From the NCBI RefSeq assembly GCF_023555055.1, contig NZ_JAMJPL010000001.1, positions 1,054,001 to 1,118,000 on the forward strand: DNA of 64,000 bases, written 5' to 3'. The notes beneath the pieces were generated by a model, which made no database searches, was not told the DNA's origin, and saw nothing but the letters and a program-made list of their open reading frames with translations. The position numbers were made by a program, and so were the translations under genes. The stretch comes from Marinobacter sp. ATCH36. GTDB taxonomy: Bacteria > Pseudomonadota > Gammaproteobacteria > Pseudomonadales > Oleiphilaceae. Below are positions 1 through 9,878 of this stretch, one piece after another. How positions within the stretch are numbered: position 1 is the first letter of the stretch; every line of letters begins with the position of its first letter.

Positions 1-436
1 GGTGGGTGCCGGTGCCAAAAGCCAGCCCCGGATCCAGCAGCAGGTTGGCCGCGTGCGGATCGGGAGCGTCGTGCCAGCTGGGCACGATCCACAGCCGCTC
101 GCCAAAACGGAGTGGCTTGAAGTCTTCCATCCACTCGCGTTCCCAGTCCTTGTCTTCCACCAGGGTAACGTCGATATCTGGCAGGGACTGCTGTGTCTGC
201 TGGTGCCAGGCATCCTGAACCGCAGCGCAAAGTTCCTCAATGTCCCGTTCCGAGCTGAACAGACCGGTCACGCTGGTCTGGTGCCAGAGCGGTGTCGTAC
301 CGGGGTCGGGCTCATACAGTGGCTGGTCGGCGGCATCTTCCATGGAGACGGCTTCAGCACCCATCTCCATAAGCAGGTCCTCAAGCTGATCCGCATTGTC
401 GGGATCAGCCGGGATCTGTAATTGTATCCAGGGCAT
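1..436 (-). CDS. prmA: Ribosomal protein L11 methyltransferase PrmA (N-terminal part)
   Basis: SAM-dependent methyltransferase that trimethylates ribosomal protein L11 in the cytoplasm. Only about the first 145 residues are in the window, and the frame runs off the left edge. The protein starts MPWIQLQIPA, has the PrmA N-terminal substrate-recognition domain (WEREWMEDFKP and LWIVPSWHD segments), and reaches the start of the SAM-binding motif DPGLAFGTGT at the edge. It is the last visible gene of the aroQ-accB-accC-prmA operon, 38 nt after the accC stop. The accC-prmA linkage is common in gammaproteobacteria. The identification is firm; the C-terminal half cannot be assessed. Confidence 0.93.
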   Translation of the reverse strand, partial: MPWIQLQIPADPDNADQLEDLLMEMGAEAVSMEDAADQPLYEPDPGTTPLWHQTSVTGLFSSERDIEELCAAVQDAWHQQTQQSLPDIDVTLVEDKDWEREWMEDFKPLRFGERLWIVPSWHDAPDPHAANLLLDPGLAFGTGTH

Positions 437-474
437 GTTGGTGTCCTGTTCGGTAGACGGATCAGCTGTACAGG

Positions 475-1821
475 TCAGTCCCGTATCAGTTTTTCCAGAT
501 AATGAATGGTGAAGTCTACCTGTTTGAAACCGCCATCGCGTACCAGTTTCCGGTGCAGGGCCTGATTGGTCTTGATGCCCTCGACCAGAAGTTCGTCCAG
601 GGCGTTCTTCATGCGGCGACGGGCTATTTCGCGATCATCGCCCCAGGTGATCAGTTTGGCCACCATGGAATCGTAGAACGGCGGCACCGTGTAGCCGCTG
701 TAGAGGTGCGAGTCAACTCGTATGCCGTTGCCGCCGGGCGCATGAAAATGCTTGACCGTGCCGGGGCTGGGCACAAAGGTTTTCGGGTCTTCGGCGTTGA
801 TGCGGCATTCCAGGGCATGGCCCGAAATCTTGATATCGTCCTGGGTATATTGCAGGGGCAGACCGCTGGCAATACGGAGCTGCTCGCGCACGATGTCCAC
901 ACCAGTGACCATCTCGGACACCGGATGTTCCACCTGTACCCGGGTGTTCATCTCTATGAAGTAGAAGGCACCATCCTGATAGAGGAACTCGAACGTGCCC
1001 GCTCCGACATAGCCGATTTTCTTGCAGGCGTCGACACAGGCCTTCAGGGCGATTTCACGGGCTTCCGGGTCAATGTTTGGTGCGGGGGCTTCTTCCAGCA
1101 CCTTCTGGTGCCGGCGCTGCATGGAGCAGTCCCGGTCGCCCAGGTGGATTACATTGCCGTGGGTGTCCGCCAGTACCTGAACCTCCACATGGCGGGGGCG
1201 TTCAAGGTACTTTTCCAGATAAACCGTGGCATCGCCAAAGGTGTTCTTGGCTTCACTCTGGGTAATCTGCACGCTTTTCAGCAGCGCCGCCTCGGAGTGG
1301 ACTACCTGCATGCCGCGGCCTCCGCCGCCGGATGCCGCCTTGATGATTACCGGGTAGCCGATTCGTTTGGCGACTTCCAGAGTGCGCGCATCGTCGTCGG
1401 TAATCGGGCCATCGGAACCAGGAACGGTGGGAACGCCGGCTTCGATCATCGAGTTGATGGCAGAAACCTTGTTGCCCATAAGGCGAATGGTTTCAGCCCT
1501 GGGACCGATGAACCGGAAACCGCTTTTTTCCACCTGCTCGGCAAAATCCGCGTTTTCCGCTAGGAAACCATAACCGGGATGGATGCCGACAGAGTCTGTG
1601 ACTTCCGCAGCGCTGATAATTGCCGGGATGTTCAGGTAGCTTTCAGTGGCGTTATTGGGGCCTATACAGACGGACTCGTCCGCCAGGCGCACATGCATCA
1701 GCTCGCGGTCTATCTGCGAATGGACGGCCACGGTCTTGATTCCCAGCTCCTTGCAGGCTCGCAGGATGCGCAGGGCGATCTCGCCGCGGTTTGCGATCAG
1801 AACTTTTTCTAACATAGCCAT
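475..1821 (-). CDS. accC: Biotin carboxylase subunit of acetyl-CoA carboxylase
   Basis: ATP-dependent carboxylation of the biotin on AccB, the first half-reaction of acetyl-CoA carboxylase, which makes malonyl-CoA for fatty acid synthesis. The 448-residue protein is family length. It shows the N-terminal [20 protein letters not shown] segment, the ATP-grasp glycine loop ASGGGGRGM, and the catalytic [15 protein letters not shown] block. Two starts are possible: ATG at 1821, with GGTGAT upstream, or the in-frame ATG at 1815 that gives the usual [11 protein letters not shown] start. The gene lies 16 nt after accB. No odd substitutions were seen. Confidence 0.97.
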   Translation of the reverse strand: MAMLEKVLIANRGEIALRILRACKELGIKTVAVHSQIDRELMHVRLADESVCIGPNNATESYLNIPAIISAAEVTDSVGIHPGYGFLAENADFAEQVEKSGFRFIGPRAETIRLMGNKVSAINSMIEAGVPTVPGSDGPITDDDARTLEVAKRIGYPVIIKAASGGGGRGMQVVHSEAALLKSVQITQSEAKNTFGDATVYLEKYLERPRHVEVQVLADTHGNVIHLGDRDCSMQRRHQKVLEEAPAPNIDPEAREIALKACVDACKKIGYVGAGTFEFLYQDGAFYFIEMNTRVQVEHPVSEMVTGVDIVREQLRIASGLPLQYTQDDIKISGHALECRINAEDPKTFVPSPGTVKHFHAPGGNGIRVDSHLYSGYTVPPFYDSMVAKLITWGDDREIARRRMKNALDELLVEGIKTNQALHRKLVRDGGFKQVDFTIHYLEKLIRD

Positions 1822-1837
1822 GAGGGTATCACCGGGT

Positions 1838-2296
1838 TCAGGAAATGATGATCAGTGGCTGGTCGAACTCGACCGGCTGCCCGTTTTCTACCAGAATCTC
1901 GGTAACGGTGCCGCTCTTGTCCGTCTCGATCTGGTTCATCATTTTCATGGCTTCCACGATGCACACCACATCACCAGCCTTCACTGATTGTCCCACTTCC
2001 ACGAACGACTTGGCCGTGGGCGACGGTGAACGGTAGAACGTACCTACCATAGGCGACTTCACAGCGTGACCAGACGGCTCCGCCGGTTTGGCGGGTTCAT
2101 CGGCCGCCGCGGACGGCTGTGAGGATGGTGCAGGCTGCGGTGCCTGAGCAGGGTACTGAGCCATATACTGCGGTGCGGCCAATTGTTCGCGACGTCGGGA
2201 AATACGAACTGAATCATCACCTTCGTGAATTTCCAGCTCCTCGACGTCGGATTCCTCCAGCAGCTCGATAAGTTTCTTGATCTTGCGAATGTCCAT
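1838..2296 (-). CDS. accB: Biotin carboxyl carrier protein of acetyl-CoA carboxylase
   Basis: Carries biotin between AccC and the carboxyltransferase AccAD. It has 152 residues: an N-terminal helical segment (about 1-35), an Ala/Pro/Gln-rich flexible linker (about 38-78), and a C-terminal biotinyl domain with the VEAMKMMN motif. The biotinylated lysine is residue 118, 34 residues from the end, as is usual for this family. It is second in the aroQ-accB-accC-prmA operon, 28 nt after the aroQ stop. Confidence 0.97.
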   Translation of the reverse strand: MDIRKIKKLIELLEESDVEELEIHEGDDSVRISRRREQLAAPQYMAQYPAQAPQPAPSSQPSAAADEPAKPAEPSGHAVKSPMVGTFYRSPSPTAKSFVEVGQSVKAGDVVCIVEAMKMMNQIETDKSGTVTEILVENGQPVEFDQPLIIIS

Positions 2297-2324
2297 AGTC
2301 AGTCCGATCCCGTTTTAATCAGTT

Positions 2325-2765
2325 CTATCGATGAATTCGTTGCAGGGCGGCTTCGAGTGCGAGGTCGTACCCCAGGCTGCCCAGCCCGCAGATAACGCCA
2401 TCGGCGATATCAGAAAAGTAGGAGTGATGGCGGAAGGCTTCCCGCGCATGCACGTTGGAAAGATGTACTTCAATAAACGGAATGCCTGATGCCAGCATGG
2501 CATCCCGCAGTGCAACACTTGTGTGGGTGAATGCCGCCGGGTTGATAATGATGAAATCCACCCCTTCCGATCTGGCTTCATGAGTCCGCTCAATCAGTTC
2601 ATATTCTGCGTTTGACTGTAAATGTAGCAGGTGATGACCACTTTCGGCGGCTTTCTGGTGTAATCGTTCATCAATGTCCGCCAAAGTCTCATGACCATAG
2701 ACCTCCGGCTCGCGGGTTCCGAGCATGTTCAGATTGGGTCCATGGAGGACGAGTATGGTCGCCAT
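2325..2765 (-). CDS. aroQ: Type II 3-dehydroquinate dehydratase
   Basis: Converts 3-dehydroquinate to 3-dehydroshikimate in the shikimate pathway. The 146-residue protein matches the small dodecameric type II family. It has [18 protein letters not shown] near the N-terminus with the catalytic Tyr, the [16 protein letters not shown] active-site loop, and [17 protein letters not shown] with the catalytic His. It is first in the operon; aroQ upstream of accBC is the normal gammaproteobacterial order. The upstream 200 or so nt (2766-2971) are non-coding, and I could not place a convincing promoter there. Confidence 0.96.
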   Translation of the reverse strand: MATILVLHGPNLNMLGTREPEVYGHETLADIDERLHQKAAESGHHLLHLQSNAEYELIERTHEARSEGVDFIIINPAAFTHTSVALRDAMLASGIPFIEVHLSNVHAREAFRHHSYFSDIADGVICGLGSLGYDLALEAALQRIHR

Positions 2766-2971
2766 GATTGCATCCGCCTTGCTGAAATATTAACAGGATC
2801 GCCGACTTTAGCGACATTTTCAGTCAATGGTGCGTTCTTGAAGCCTTTAGATCAACACTTTTTGACATTCTGGTTTGTGTCAAAAAATATCTCGCCGCCA
2901 CTGACGCGACCTCTGCCATTTTGCACAGTCATTGTCGTGAACGGAGAGAGGGAGTTCTATAAGACGTTGGT

Positions 2972-3005
2972 TTCATAAAACGGCCCCGGAAGCGGGGCGG
3001 GGCCG
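2972..3005 (-). terminator. Rho-independent terminator of the diguanylate cyclase gene
   Basis: An 8-bp GC-only stem (CGGCCCCG at 2981-2988 pairs with 2998-3005) is followed on the minus strand by TTTTAT. It begins 17 nt after the stop codon of the minus-strand cyclase gene. Confidence 0.75.
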
Positions 3006-3021
3006 AGGGTTGGAGTCTGAC

Positions 3022-4635
3022 TCAGTCGCCAGCAGCCGTAACGCAATTTCGCCCCTGCTCCTTGGACCGATAAAGCGCCCTGTCTGCCCGTTCGCATAAA
3101 GCCGGGGAGGTGTCGCCTTTCCAGGCGGCAACGCCGCAACTGAAAGTGACATTGAACTCCCGGTCACCAGCAGGCTGAACCAGTTCCGAGAAGCGTTCGC
3201 GAATTTCGTTGAGGACGTTGCGGGCGTCGCTCTCGCGGGTGTCCGGCAGGATGATGGCAAATTCCTCACCACCGTACCGGCCGATGTGATCGGTCTTGCG
3301 CAGACGCTGCTTCAGAAACATGGACAGACTTCGCAGTACACGGTCGCCAATGGGATGCCCGAAGGTGTCGTTCACTTTCTTGAAGTAATCGATGTCGATC
3401 ATCGCAAAGCACAGTGGCTGGTCTTTCTGCCGGCTCTTCACGATTTCCTGGTCAAGCAGATGCAGCGTGTGGGTATGATTGAACAGGCCGGTCAGGCTGT
3501 CGCGGATCATCAGTGCGAGTAGCGAGCGGGCGCGCCGGCCACGATTGTGGATAGTGGCGATCAGGTGTTTGGGGTCAATGGGCTTGGTCAGGAAGTCATC
3601 GCCGCCAAGGCTCATGGCGTGAAGCTGTTTGCTGACATCCTCCTCTGCAGAGAGGTAGATAATGGGTACGCTGTGGAAGCGATCCTGTTGGCGAATCACC
3701 CGGGCGATTTCCATGCCGGTGCAACCGGGCATGTACATGTCGAGGATAATAATCTCCGGCGAAAAGTCCTCCAGCGCATGGATGATCTGCATGGGGTCGG
3801 TGATGATATGGGCAGTCATCCCGGCCTTCTTGAGCACCGTTTCCATGAACTTGGCCTGTGCGCGGGAGTCATCCAGCACCAGCACTTTATAGGGTTCTAC
3901 CGTGTTGCCGTGAGTGTACGTCTCTATCTTCTCGATCAACTGGCCCGGGTCTACCGCCGGGTAGAAAAACTCCTCGCCACCGCAGCGGGAGGCGCGCAGG
4001 CGCGTCTCGATGCTGCCGTCTTCATCGCTCATGAAAATAATGGGGATGGGGGTATCGTGACGTTCCTGCAGGCGTTCGATGGTGGCAATACCACTTAATG
4101 GTTCACCGCTGTAGTTCACGTCCATCAGGATGGTTTCGGGCTTATGAAGGGCACAGGCTTCGATCAGCTTTTCTGCCGTGTGGAACGCTGAGGCGCGGAA
4201 CCCGAAAAACTCCAGCTGACGAATAAGCCGGCCGGACATTTCCTCGCTGGACAGCGCTATGTAAACCGGGGTTCGGCGATACTGCTGGGGAGCCTCGTTG
4301 GCTGTCTGGTCAGTGCGCCGGAGGGTACATCGGGAAAGCTGTTCAATGGCGTCCTGCAGTTTGCGGTCAAGGCCGTCTGGCAGAGCCTCGCCTTCGGCCC
4401 ATCCGCCAATAAGCTCGAACACTTTTTGCCCTGATTCGGCATGGCTCTCCATTTCGAATCGTCTGGCATAGCGAACCAGTTTGTCGGTCGCCCTGGCAAA
4501 GTCGTCCCTGAATGCGGCAGACTGGCTGGCGTCTTCGTGGATCTTCTGCCATGTATCCAGGACCACCCGCGCCTGGGTTGTGACGCGGCGAGCAAAGTGC
4601 TGCCTGAGTTTTTCTTTCTGGCTTTCGTCGTTCAT
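3022..4635 (-). CDS. Response regulator with two receiver domains and a GGDEF domain (diguanylate cyclase)
   Basis: Predicted soluble diguanylate cyclase of 537 residues. Order: helical N-terminal region (1-120); a first receiver-like domain (about 123-240) that keeps a possible phospho-acceptor D172 but lacks the conserved lysine of receivers (FYPAV where KP is expected); a complete second receiver (about 250-365, D299, KP at 351-352); and a GGDEF domain (about 373-535) with active-site GGEEF at 455-459. An RxxD inhibitory site (R446-D449) lies five residues before GGEEF, so feedback inhibition by c-di-GMP is likely. Start chosen at 4635 because GGAG lies 8 nt upstream; the frame extends further but without a better site. 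It is divergent from the LapD-like gene, which suggests a shared c-di-GMP theme. Confidence 0.88.
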   Translation of the reverse strand: MNDESQKEKLRQHFARRVTTQARVVLDTWQKIHEDASQSAAFRDDFARATDKLVRYARRFEMESHAESGQKVFELIGGWAEGEALPDGLDRKLQDAIEQLSRCTLRRTDQTANEAPQQYRRTPVYIALSSEEMSGRLIRQLEFFGFRASAFHTAEKLIEACALHKPETILMDVNYSGEPLSGIATIERLQERHDTPIPIIFMSDEDGSIETRLRASRCGGEEFFYPAVDPGQLIEKIETYTHGNTVEPYKVLVLDDSRAQAKFMETVLKKAGMTAHIITDPMQIIHALEDFSPEIIILDMYMPGCTGMEIARVIRQQDRFHSVPIIYLSAEEDVSKQLHAMSLGGDDFLTKPIDPKHLIATIHNRGRRARSLLALMIRDSLTGLFNHTHTLHLLDQEIVKSRQKDQPLCFAMIDIDYFKKVNDTFGHPIGDRVLRSLSMFLKQRLRKTDHIGRYGGEEFAIILPDTRESDARNVLNEIRERFSELVQPAGDREFNVTFSCGVAAWKGDTSPALCERADRALYRSKEQGRNCVTAAGD

Positions 4636-4831
4636 TGTGCTCCGGCCTGTTTTTTTTCGTTCCTGGCCGCCCGTCTCCATACAGGCAGATATTATCAACA
4701 TTAATCGTTTTGCAGAGTCTATAGTGTTTAATGTTGTCCGCGTAGGTGACTCCATGTAAATGTTTGTCAACTCTGCGGTTCAGGTCACATCAGCTCTCAG
4801 GTAACCGTTATCCAGCCAGGGGTTGCCCGTT

Positions 4832-6820
4832 ATGGCACGGATGCAGGAAACATTGCAGTTTGCCCGCCAGCGGGGTGTGATCACCCTGCGCAGCCTGCTT
4901 TTGCTATTCACCGGGGGATTGTTGCTGCTGGTGCTGGTTGCTGCGGTGAGTGTGAGCTTTGATCGTTTTCGCGATTACATGACGGACCAGCTTCGCGGGC
5001 ACTCACAGGATGGTGCTACTGCAATCGGCCTTTCCCTGTCCAACGCTATCGACGGTCGCGATCCGGTGGCCTCCTCGTCCCTGATTGACGCGGTGTTTGA
5101 CAGCGGTCGTTACCTGTCCGTGCTTTACCTCGACAACCAGGGGGAGAAAATTGCCGGCAGGGAAACCTCACTTCGTGGAATAAACGTGCCTCGCTGGTTT
5201 GTTTCCCTGGCGGACCTGCCTTTGCCAGAAGCGGAGGCAGAGGTGGTGCGGGGCTGGAGCCGTCTGGGTAAGGTTCGGGTGATCAGTCACCCCGGTCGTG
5301 CCTATGAGGATCTCTGGAAAGTGACGGTTCGCACTGTCGCAGGTTCCGTCCTGGTCGCCGGATTAGGGTTGATTGGGCTGTTCTGGACGGTTACCCGCCT
5401 CCTGAAACCGCTGGGGGCAGTGGAGAAACAGGCTCAGGCCCTTGGTCGTCGCGATTTCCGGCGCAGGGTGAATATCACCTCTACCCGCGAGCTGAATCAG
5501 GTTACCCACGCCATGAACCAGATGGCGGATGATCTTGGCCAGTTGTTTGAAGGCCAGGCCAAGCTGATCCAGCACCTGCGGAAGGTCAACAACGAAGACA
5601 GCGTGACCGGTTTGGCCAGCCGCACAGCCTTTGAGCAAAGGCTAAAGGTGGAAGTTGAGTCCGAGGAGCGGGCAGCTCCGGGTGTGTTGTTGTTGATTCA
5701 GCTGGCGGACTTCGCACAGTACAACCAGAACTATGGCCGTGAAGAGGCGGATCGCCTGCTGCTGGGCATTGCTGGCGCCATTGACGTCTTCACCCGTCGC
5801 CACAGTGATTCTTTCGCGGGAAGGCTGAACGGTGCCGGAATTGCCGTCTTTCTACCTGGAGTTTCCCGGGCTGACGGCATCATATGGTGCCGTCAACTCA
5901 TAGAGGAGCTCGATGGTATATATTCGGAATTCTCGGCGCCCATGGACGTTTCGGTTCATGCCGGTATCGCCCAGGCTACTGAGAATAGATATGTCCGTGA
6001 CCTGATGTCAGCCGCCGATGAGGCCCTGCGCCGGGCGCAGACGGAAAATGCTTCCGTATGTCATGCCGCCGATACCGATAGGTTGGAGCACTACAATAGT
6101 GAAACCTGGCGTGCGATCATCAAGCAGGCTATCCGGGACGACTGGTTGTCGCTCTGGCTGCAGCCGATGGTTGGCAGGGGAGAGGGTGAACTGCTGTTTC
6201 ATCAGGTGTTCTCCCGGATTAAGACGCCCGATGGCTGGGTCAAGGCGAACATTTTCGTGCCCATGGCAGAACGTTTCGGCCTTACTCCAGACATTGACCG
6301 CTGGGTTCTGATGCGCTCACTCAGGCTACTGCGGGAACAGTCAGGAGATAGGTTGGCAATGGCACTGGGTATGGTGTCTGTGGCCAGCGAGGAATTCCGA
6401 AAGGATCTTCTGGCGCAACTTGAGATGGCAGGGCCGGAACGCCAGCGATTGCAGATTGGAATCTCTGAACAGACAATCCATCACCACCGTACCCAGGTAG
6501 GGCTTCTGGTGCGAGCTCTGAACCGATTACAGGTGCCGGTGATCGTCGATCGCTTCGGGGTTGGCGGTGTGCCGTTCAGTTACCTGAGAAATCTGAGATT
6601 CCAGGCGTTGCGTATCGATAGTAGCTTTATACACGGTATCGACAGTCACGAGGATAATCGCTTCTATCTGGAATCCGTAGCTACCATAGCCCGCAGTAGG
6701 GGCGTGAAGGTTTACGTTACTGGTGTGGAAACCGAGAGCGAATACTCGGAGCTTACCGGTATCGGTATTGACGGAGCAATGGGATACCATTTGGGGCGTC
6801 CGTTTGAGGCAGAGTATTGA
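4832..6820 (+). CDS. lapD: LapD-like inner-membrane c-di-GMP receptor with degenerate GGDEF and EAL domains
   Basis: 662 residues. Membrane segment (about 19-41), periplasmic LapD/MoxY-type domain with the conserved Trp loop (VPRWFVSLADLPLP), second membrane segment followed by HAMP, then GGDEF and EAL domains. The GGDEF motif reads NGAGI, so it is inactive. The EAL domain has QPMV but no EAL triplet (FHQVF in its place), and DDFG is replaced by VDRFG, so hydrolysis is not expected. This pattern fits LapD, which binds c-di-GMP and sequesters the LapG protease to control adhesin retention. No lapG or large adhesin gene lies in the window. ATG 4832 was chosen (AGGGG 10 nt upstream); a TTG at 4823 is also in frame. 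Confidence 0.82.
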   Translation: MARMQETLQFARQRGVITLRSLLLLFTGGLLLLVLVAAVSVSFDRFRDYMTDQLRGHSQDGATAIGLSLSNAIDGRDPVASSSLIDAVFDSGRYLSVLYLDNQGEKIAGRETSLRGINVPRWFVSLADLPLPEAEAEVVRGWSRLGKVRVISHPGRAYEDLWKVTVRTVAGSVLVAGLGLIGLFWTVTRLLKPLGAVEKQAQALGRRDFRRRVNITSTRELNQVTHAMNQMADDLGQLFEGQAKLIQHLRKVNNEDSVTGLASRTAFEQRLKVEVESEERAAPGVLLLIQLADFAQYNQNYGREEADRLLLGIAGAIDVFTRRHSDSFAGRLNGAGIAVFLPGVSRADGIIWCRQLIEELDGIYSEFSAPMDVSVHAGIAQATENRYVRDLMSAADEALRRAQTENASVCHAADTDRLEHYNSETWRAIIKQAIRDDWLSLWLQPMVGRGEGELLFHQVFSRIKTPDGWVKANIFVPMAERFGLTPDIDRWVLMRSLRLLREQSGDRLAMALGMVSVASEEFRKDLLAQLEMAGPERQRLQIGISEQTIHHHRTQVGLLVRALNRLQVPVIVDRFGVGGVPFSYLRNLRFQALRIDSSFIHGIDSHEDNRFYLESVATIARSRGVKVYVTGVETESEYSELTGIGIDGAMGYHLGRPFEAEY

Positions 6821-6930
6821 CGCCTGCTACAAGGCTGCAAATTGCATAAAACCCGCCTATGCGTCATGGTATTGAAGCGCTCGGACGGGCCGTATCGAGA
6901 ACAAACGATAGACAGGGGAAAAAACAACCA

Positions 6931-7983
6931 ATGCCAGGAAAAATCAGACAGTACTTCAGTGATCGCAAAGACGATGTTCGGGATCTCTCCGGTGGTGGCG
7001 GGTTTGTCGGCAAATTCATTCTGGCTGTCGTTATCGTTTATTTTCTGGTTGCGCTGGTGCTGGGAATGATCTGGAGCAGCGAGCCGGATGTTTTTTCGGT
7101 GCGTGACCACACTCGCACTGTCGCTGATGAAATGCAGCGGGAGCCAGTCACCGGGTTCGCTACCACAGTAACCATGATCCGTGTTGCGGAAACATTGCTC
7201 GACAAGCCCGGCGGATATATTGCCAATGATATTTTCCCGCCGGGGCTCTGGCTGGATAACATGCCCAACTGGGAATTTGGTGTACTGGTTCAGCTTCGCG
7301 ACTTCTCCCGCGCCATGCGCAGGGACATCAGTCGCTCCCAGAGCCAGTCCGCTGAAGATCGGGACCTGGTTATTGCAGAGCCGCAGTTGCACTTCGACAG
7401 CGGCAGCTGGGCGCTTCCCTCCACAGAGGCGGAGTACCGTCGTGGTATCCGGGCCTTATACAGTTACCTCGACCGTCTGTCGCGCCCGGATCAGCCAGAT
7501 GCGCAGTTCTTCGCCAGGGCTGATAACCTGGCCAACTGGTTGGGGGACCTGGAAACCCGTCTGGGCAGCCTATCCCGTACACTGGGGGAAAGTGTCGGTA
7601 AGGCGTCTGTGTCTGATTCGGTATCCAATATCAATCCGGATGACCCCCTCTTGGAGGACGTGACAGGTGAAGAGGTCAAAACTTCCTGGACGAAGATAGA
7701 CGATGTGTTTTACGAAGCCCGCGGCAGCGCCTGGGCCTTGCTGCATATCTTCCGCGCCATTGAAGTGGATTTCCGCAAGGTGCTGAACGACAAAAACGCC
7801 CTGGCGAGTGCCAAGCAGATTATCATTGAACTGGAAGGTACTCAGGGCGAAATGTGGAGCCCTGTAATTCTGAATGGCAGCGGTTATGGCGTGCTTGCCA
7901 ATCACTCGCTGACCATGGCGGCGTACCTGTCCCGTGCCAGTGCAGCGATCAGTGATATGCGCGATTTGCTGAGTCGGGGTTGA
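6931..7983 (+). CDS. DUF2333 family membrane-anchored protein
   Basis: 350 residues with a single N-terminal membrane anchor (about 27-48, FILAVVIVYFLVALVLGMIW) after a basic, Gly-rich cytoplasmic start. The rest is a soluble domain rich in Asp and Glu. It matches what I know of DUF2333, a gammaproteobacterial family without an established function. ATG 6931 is preceded by AGGGGA; an upstream in-frame ATG (6859) lacks a ribosome site. It follows lapD by 110 nt on the same strand and ends at a strong terminator, so co-transcription with lapD is possible. No function is proposed. Confidence 0.75.
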   Translation: MPGKIRQYFSDRKDDVRDLSGGGGFVGKFILAVVIVYFLVALVLGMIWSSEPDVFSVRDHTRTVADEMQREPVTGFATTVTMIRVAETLLDKPGGYIANDIFPPGLWLDNMPNWEFGVLVQLRDFSRAMRRDISRSQSQSAEDRDLVIAEPQLHFDSGSWALPSTEAEYRRGIRALYSYLDRLSRPDQPDAQFFARADNLANWLGDLETRLGSLSRTLGESVGKASVSDSVSNINPDDPLLEDVTGEEVKTSWTKIDDVFYEARGSAWALLHIFRAIEVDFRKVLNDKNALASAKQIIIELEGTQGEMWSPVILNGSGYGVLANHSLTMAAYLSRASAAISDMRDLLSRG

Positions 7984-8002
7984 CCCCGGCGAAACCTTGA
8001 GT

Positions 8003-8044
8003 CCACAAAAAACCGGGCCATCTTTTGAGCCCGGTTTTTTGTGG
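8003..8044. terminator. Bidirectional terminator between the DUF2333 gene and ppa
   Basis: A perfect 16-bp inverted repeat (8003-8018 with 8029-8044) with a 10-nt loop has a GC core flanked by A6 on one side and T6 on the other. It can therefore terminate both the plus-strand DUF2333 gene and the convergent minus-strand ppa. Confidence 0.92.
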
Positions 8045-8063
8045 TCAAATGAGTGCGCTGCTG

Positions 8064-8591
8064 TTAGCCCTTGTAGGCATTCACCGCGTCTTCGATAGCC
8101 TTTTTGGCTTCTGCGGCATTGCCCCAGCCCTGGACCTTGACCCACTTGCCTGGCTCGAGAGTCTTGTAGTTCTCGAAGAAGTGATGGATCTGGTCCCGCA
8201 GCAATTCCGGCAGGTCATCAATTTCCTGCACATTGTGGTAAGACGTGGTCAGCTTGTCGTGGGGAACCGCAATCAGTTTGGCGTCACCACCGGCTTCGTC
8301 TTCCATGTTCAGTACACCAACCGGACGGCAACGAATAACGGAACCGGCCTGAACGGCGTAAGGAGTCACAACCAGTACGTCGATGGGGTCGCCGTCGTCG
8401 GCCAGGGTGTGGGGAATGAAGCCGTAGTTGGCCGGGTAGAACATGGGTGTGGCCATGAAGCGGTCAACCAGCAGTGCGCCCATGTCCTTGTCCAGCTCGT
8501 ACTTGACCGGTGAGCTGTTGGCCGGAATTTCGATGGCGACGTAGATGTCTTCTGGCGGATTCTTGCCAACCGGGATATTGTCGAAGTTCAT
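8064..8591 (-). CDS. ppa: Inorganic pyrophosphatase (family I)
   Basis: Hydrolyses pyrophosphate to two phosphates, pulling biosynthetic reactions forward. 175 residues, the usual bacterial length. It shows [26 protein letters not shown] and the metal-binding signature [10 protein letters not shown]. It is transcribed alone between a strong terminator and its own promoter; AGGA lies upstream of the start. Confidence 0.97.
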   Translation of the reverse strand: MNFDNIPVGKNPPEDIYVAIEIPANSSPVKYELDKDMGALLVDRFMATPMFYPANYGFIPHTLADDGDPIDVLVVTPYAVQAGSVIRCRPVGVLNMEDEAGGDAKLIAVPHDKLTTSYHNVQEIDDLPELLRDQIHHFFENYKTLEPGKWVKVQGWGNAAEAKKAIEDAVNAYKG

Positions 8592-8640
8592 GAGCGATCC
8601 TTTCTGAAGTGCGTTTAACTGCGTTTAAAAAGTGGGCGCA

Positions 8641-8669
8641 ATTATACGGGACAATGATGTGGATCGAAA
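8641..8669 (-). promoter_or_regulatory. Probable sigma-70 promoter of ppa
   Basis: On the minus strand a consensus -10 TATAAT occupies 8641-8646, giving a start near 8634 and a short leader to ppa. The -35 candidate (TTTCGA, 17 nt upstream) is poor, so only the -10 is persuasive. Confidence 0.5.
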
Positions 8670-8685
8670 CTAAACGTTGGTCTCG

Positions 8686-9825
8686 TTACAGCCTCATCTG
8701 CTTGGCAATCAACTCCTTCATGATCTCATCCGTACCACCACCAATCGACAATATCTTCGCATCCCGGTAAAGCCGCTCCACCACTGACTCCCGCATGTAT
8801 CCCATGCCGCCATGTATCTGGACGGCTTCGCGGGTGACTTTTTCGCAAACCTCCACCGCAAAGTTTTTCGCCATGGCCACCTGTTTGATCGGGTTCTTTC
8901 CCGCCTGCATCAGCGCTGCACAGCGATACGTGTACTCCCGTGCTACATCCACCTGGGTAGCCATGTCCACCAGCTTATGGCGCGTTACCTGGAAGCCTTT
9001 GACCGGGCGACCAAACGCCTCCCGCTGCCCGGCCCAGGCCATGGAAGCCTCCAGCGCGATCTCGGCGGTCATGTAGGCCATGATCGACAGGCTAAGGCGC
9101 TCGAACAGGAAGTTGCTCATGATGGCAATAAAGCCGGCGTTTTCAGCGCCGATCAGGCGGTTGGCGGGTACCCGGCAGTCTTCAAAGAACAGTTCCGCCG
9201 TATCGCTGGCCCACCAGCCCATTTTTTTGAGCTTCTTGCCGGTGGAAAAACCAGGCATGTCGCGGTCGATCAGCAGCAGGCTGACACCACCGTGGCCCTC
9301 GCCACCAGTGCGCACGGCAACGGTGTAGTGGTCGGCGCGTATGCCGCTGGTGATAAACGTCTTGCTGCCGTTGACGACGTAGTGCTCGCCATCCCTGACT
9401 GCCCGTGTCTTGATATTGGCTACATCAGAGCCGCCCCCCGGCTCGGTGACCGCCAGTGCGGCAATTTTCTCGCCACGCAATACCGGTGGCACGATGGCTT
9501 CTTTGACTTCCGGTTGTGCCCACTTCGCCACCGGGGGGAGGCCGATATCCAACGATCCAAGCCCGGCTACCAGTCCGCCGGAAGTGGAGCGCATCAGTTC
9601 TTCAGAAACGGCGACTTTCATAAAGATGTCACCTTCTCCAATACCACCGAGGCTCTCCGGAAAACCAACCCCAAGAAGCCCCGCATCCCCGGCCTTTTTA
9701 TAAAGCTCGCGGGGAAACTCGCCGGCTTCCTCCCAGTCGTCTATGTAGGGCAGAACGTGAGTGGCAATAAACTTGCGGGCGCTCTGGCGGACCTGCTCAT
9801 GGGTATCGTTGAAATAATCGGACAC
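8686..9825 (-). CDS. Acyl-CoA dehydrogenase
   Basis: FAD enzyme catalysing alpha,beta-dehydrogenation of an acyl-CoA in beta-oxidation or branched-chain catabolism. 379 residues, family length. Visible signatures: AVTEPGGGSDVANIKT (FAD/substrate loop), GSKTFITSG, and the C-terminal VQIHGGMGYMRE...RLYRDAKILSIGGGTDEIMKE block. The usual catalytic glutamate position corresponds to GTDEI. Substrate chain length cannot be read from the sequence. The gene stands alone, with a palindromic operator candidate about 55 nt upstream. Confidence 0.92.
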   Translation of the reverse strand: MSDYFNDTHEQVRQSARKFIATHVLPYIDDWEEAGEFPRELYKKAGDAGLLGVGFPESLGGIGEGDIFMKVAVSEELMRSTSGGLVAGLGSLDIGLPPVAKWAQPEVKEAIVPPVLRGEKIAALAVTEPGGGSDVANIKTRAVRDGEHYVVNGSKTFITSGIRADHYTVAVRTGGEGHGGVSLLLIDRDMPGFSTGKKLKKMGWWASDTAELFFEDCRVPANRLIGAENAGFIAIMSNFLFERLSLSIMAYMTAEIALEASMAWAGQREAFGRPVKGFQVTRHKLVDMATQVDVAREYTYRCAALMQAGKNPIKQVAMAKNFAVEVCEKVTREAVQIHGGMGYMRESVVERLYRDAKILSIGGGTDEIMKELIAKQMRL

Positions 9826-9878
9826 GGTGAGGCTCCCTGCGATCAGAAATCATAGAAGCAGTTTCACCTATATTAAAA

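Noticed and set aside
502..1563. 353-codon open frame antisense to accC
   Set aside because: Shadow of accC; no homology recognisable.
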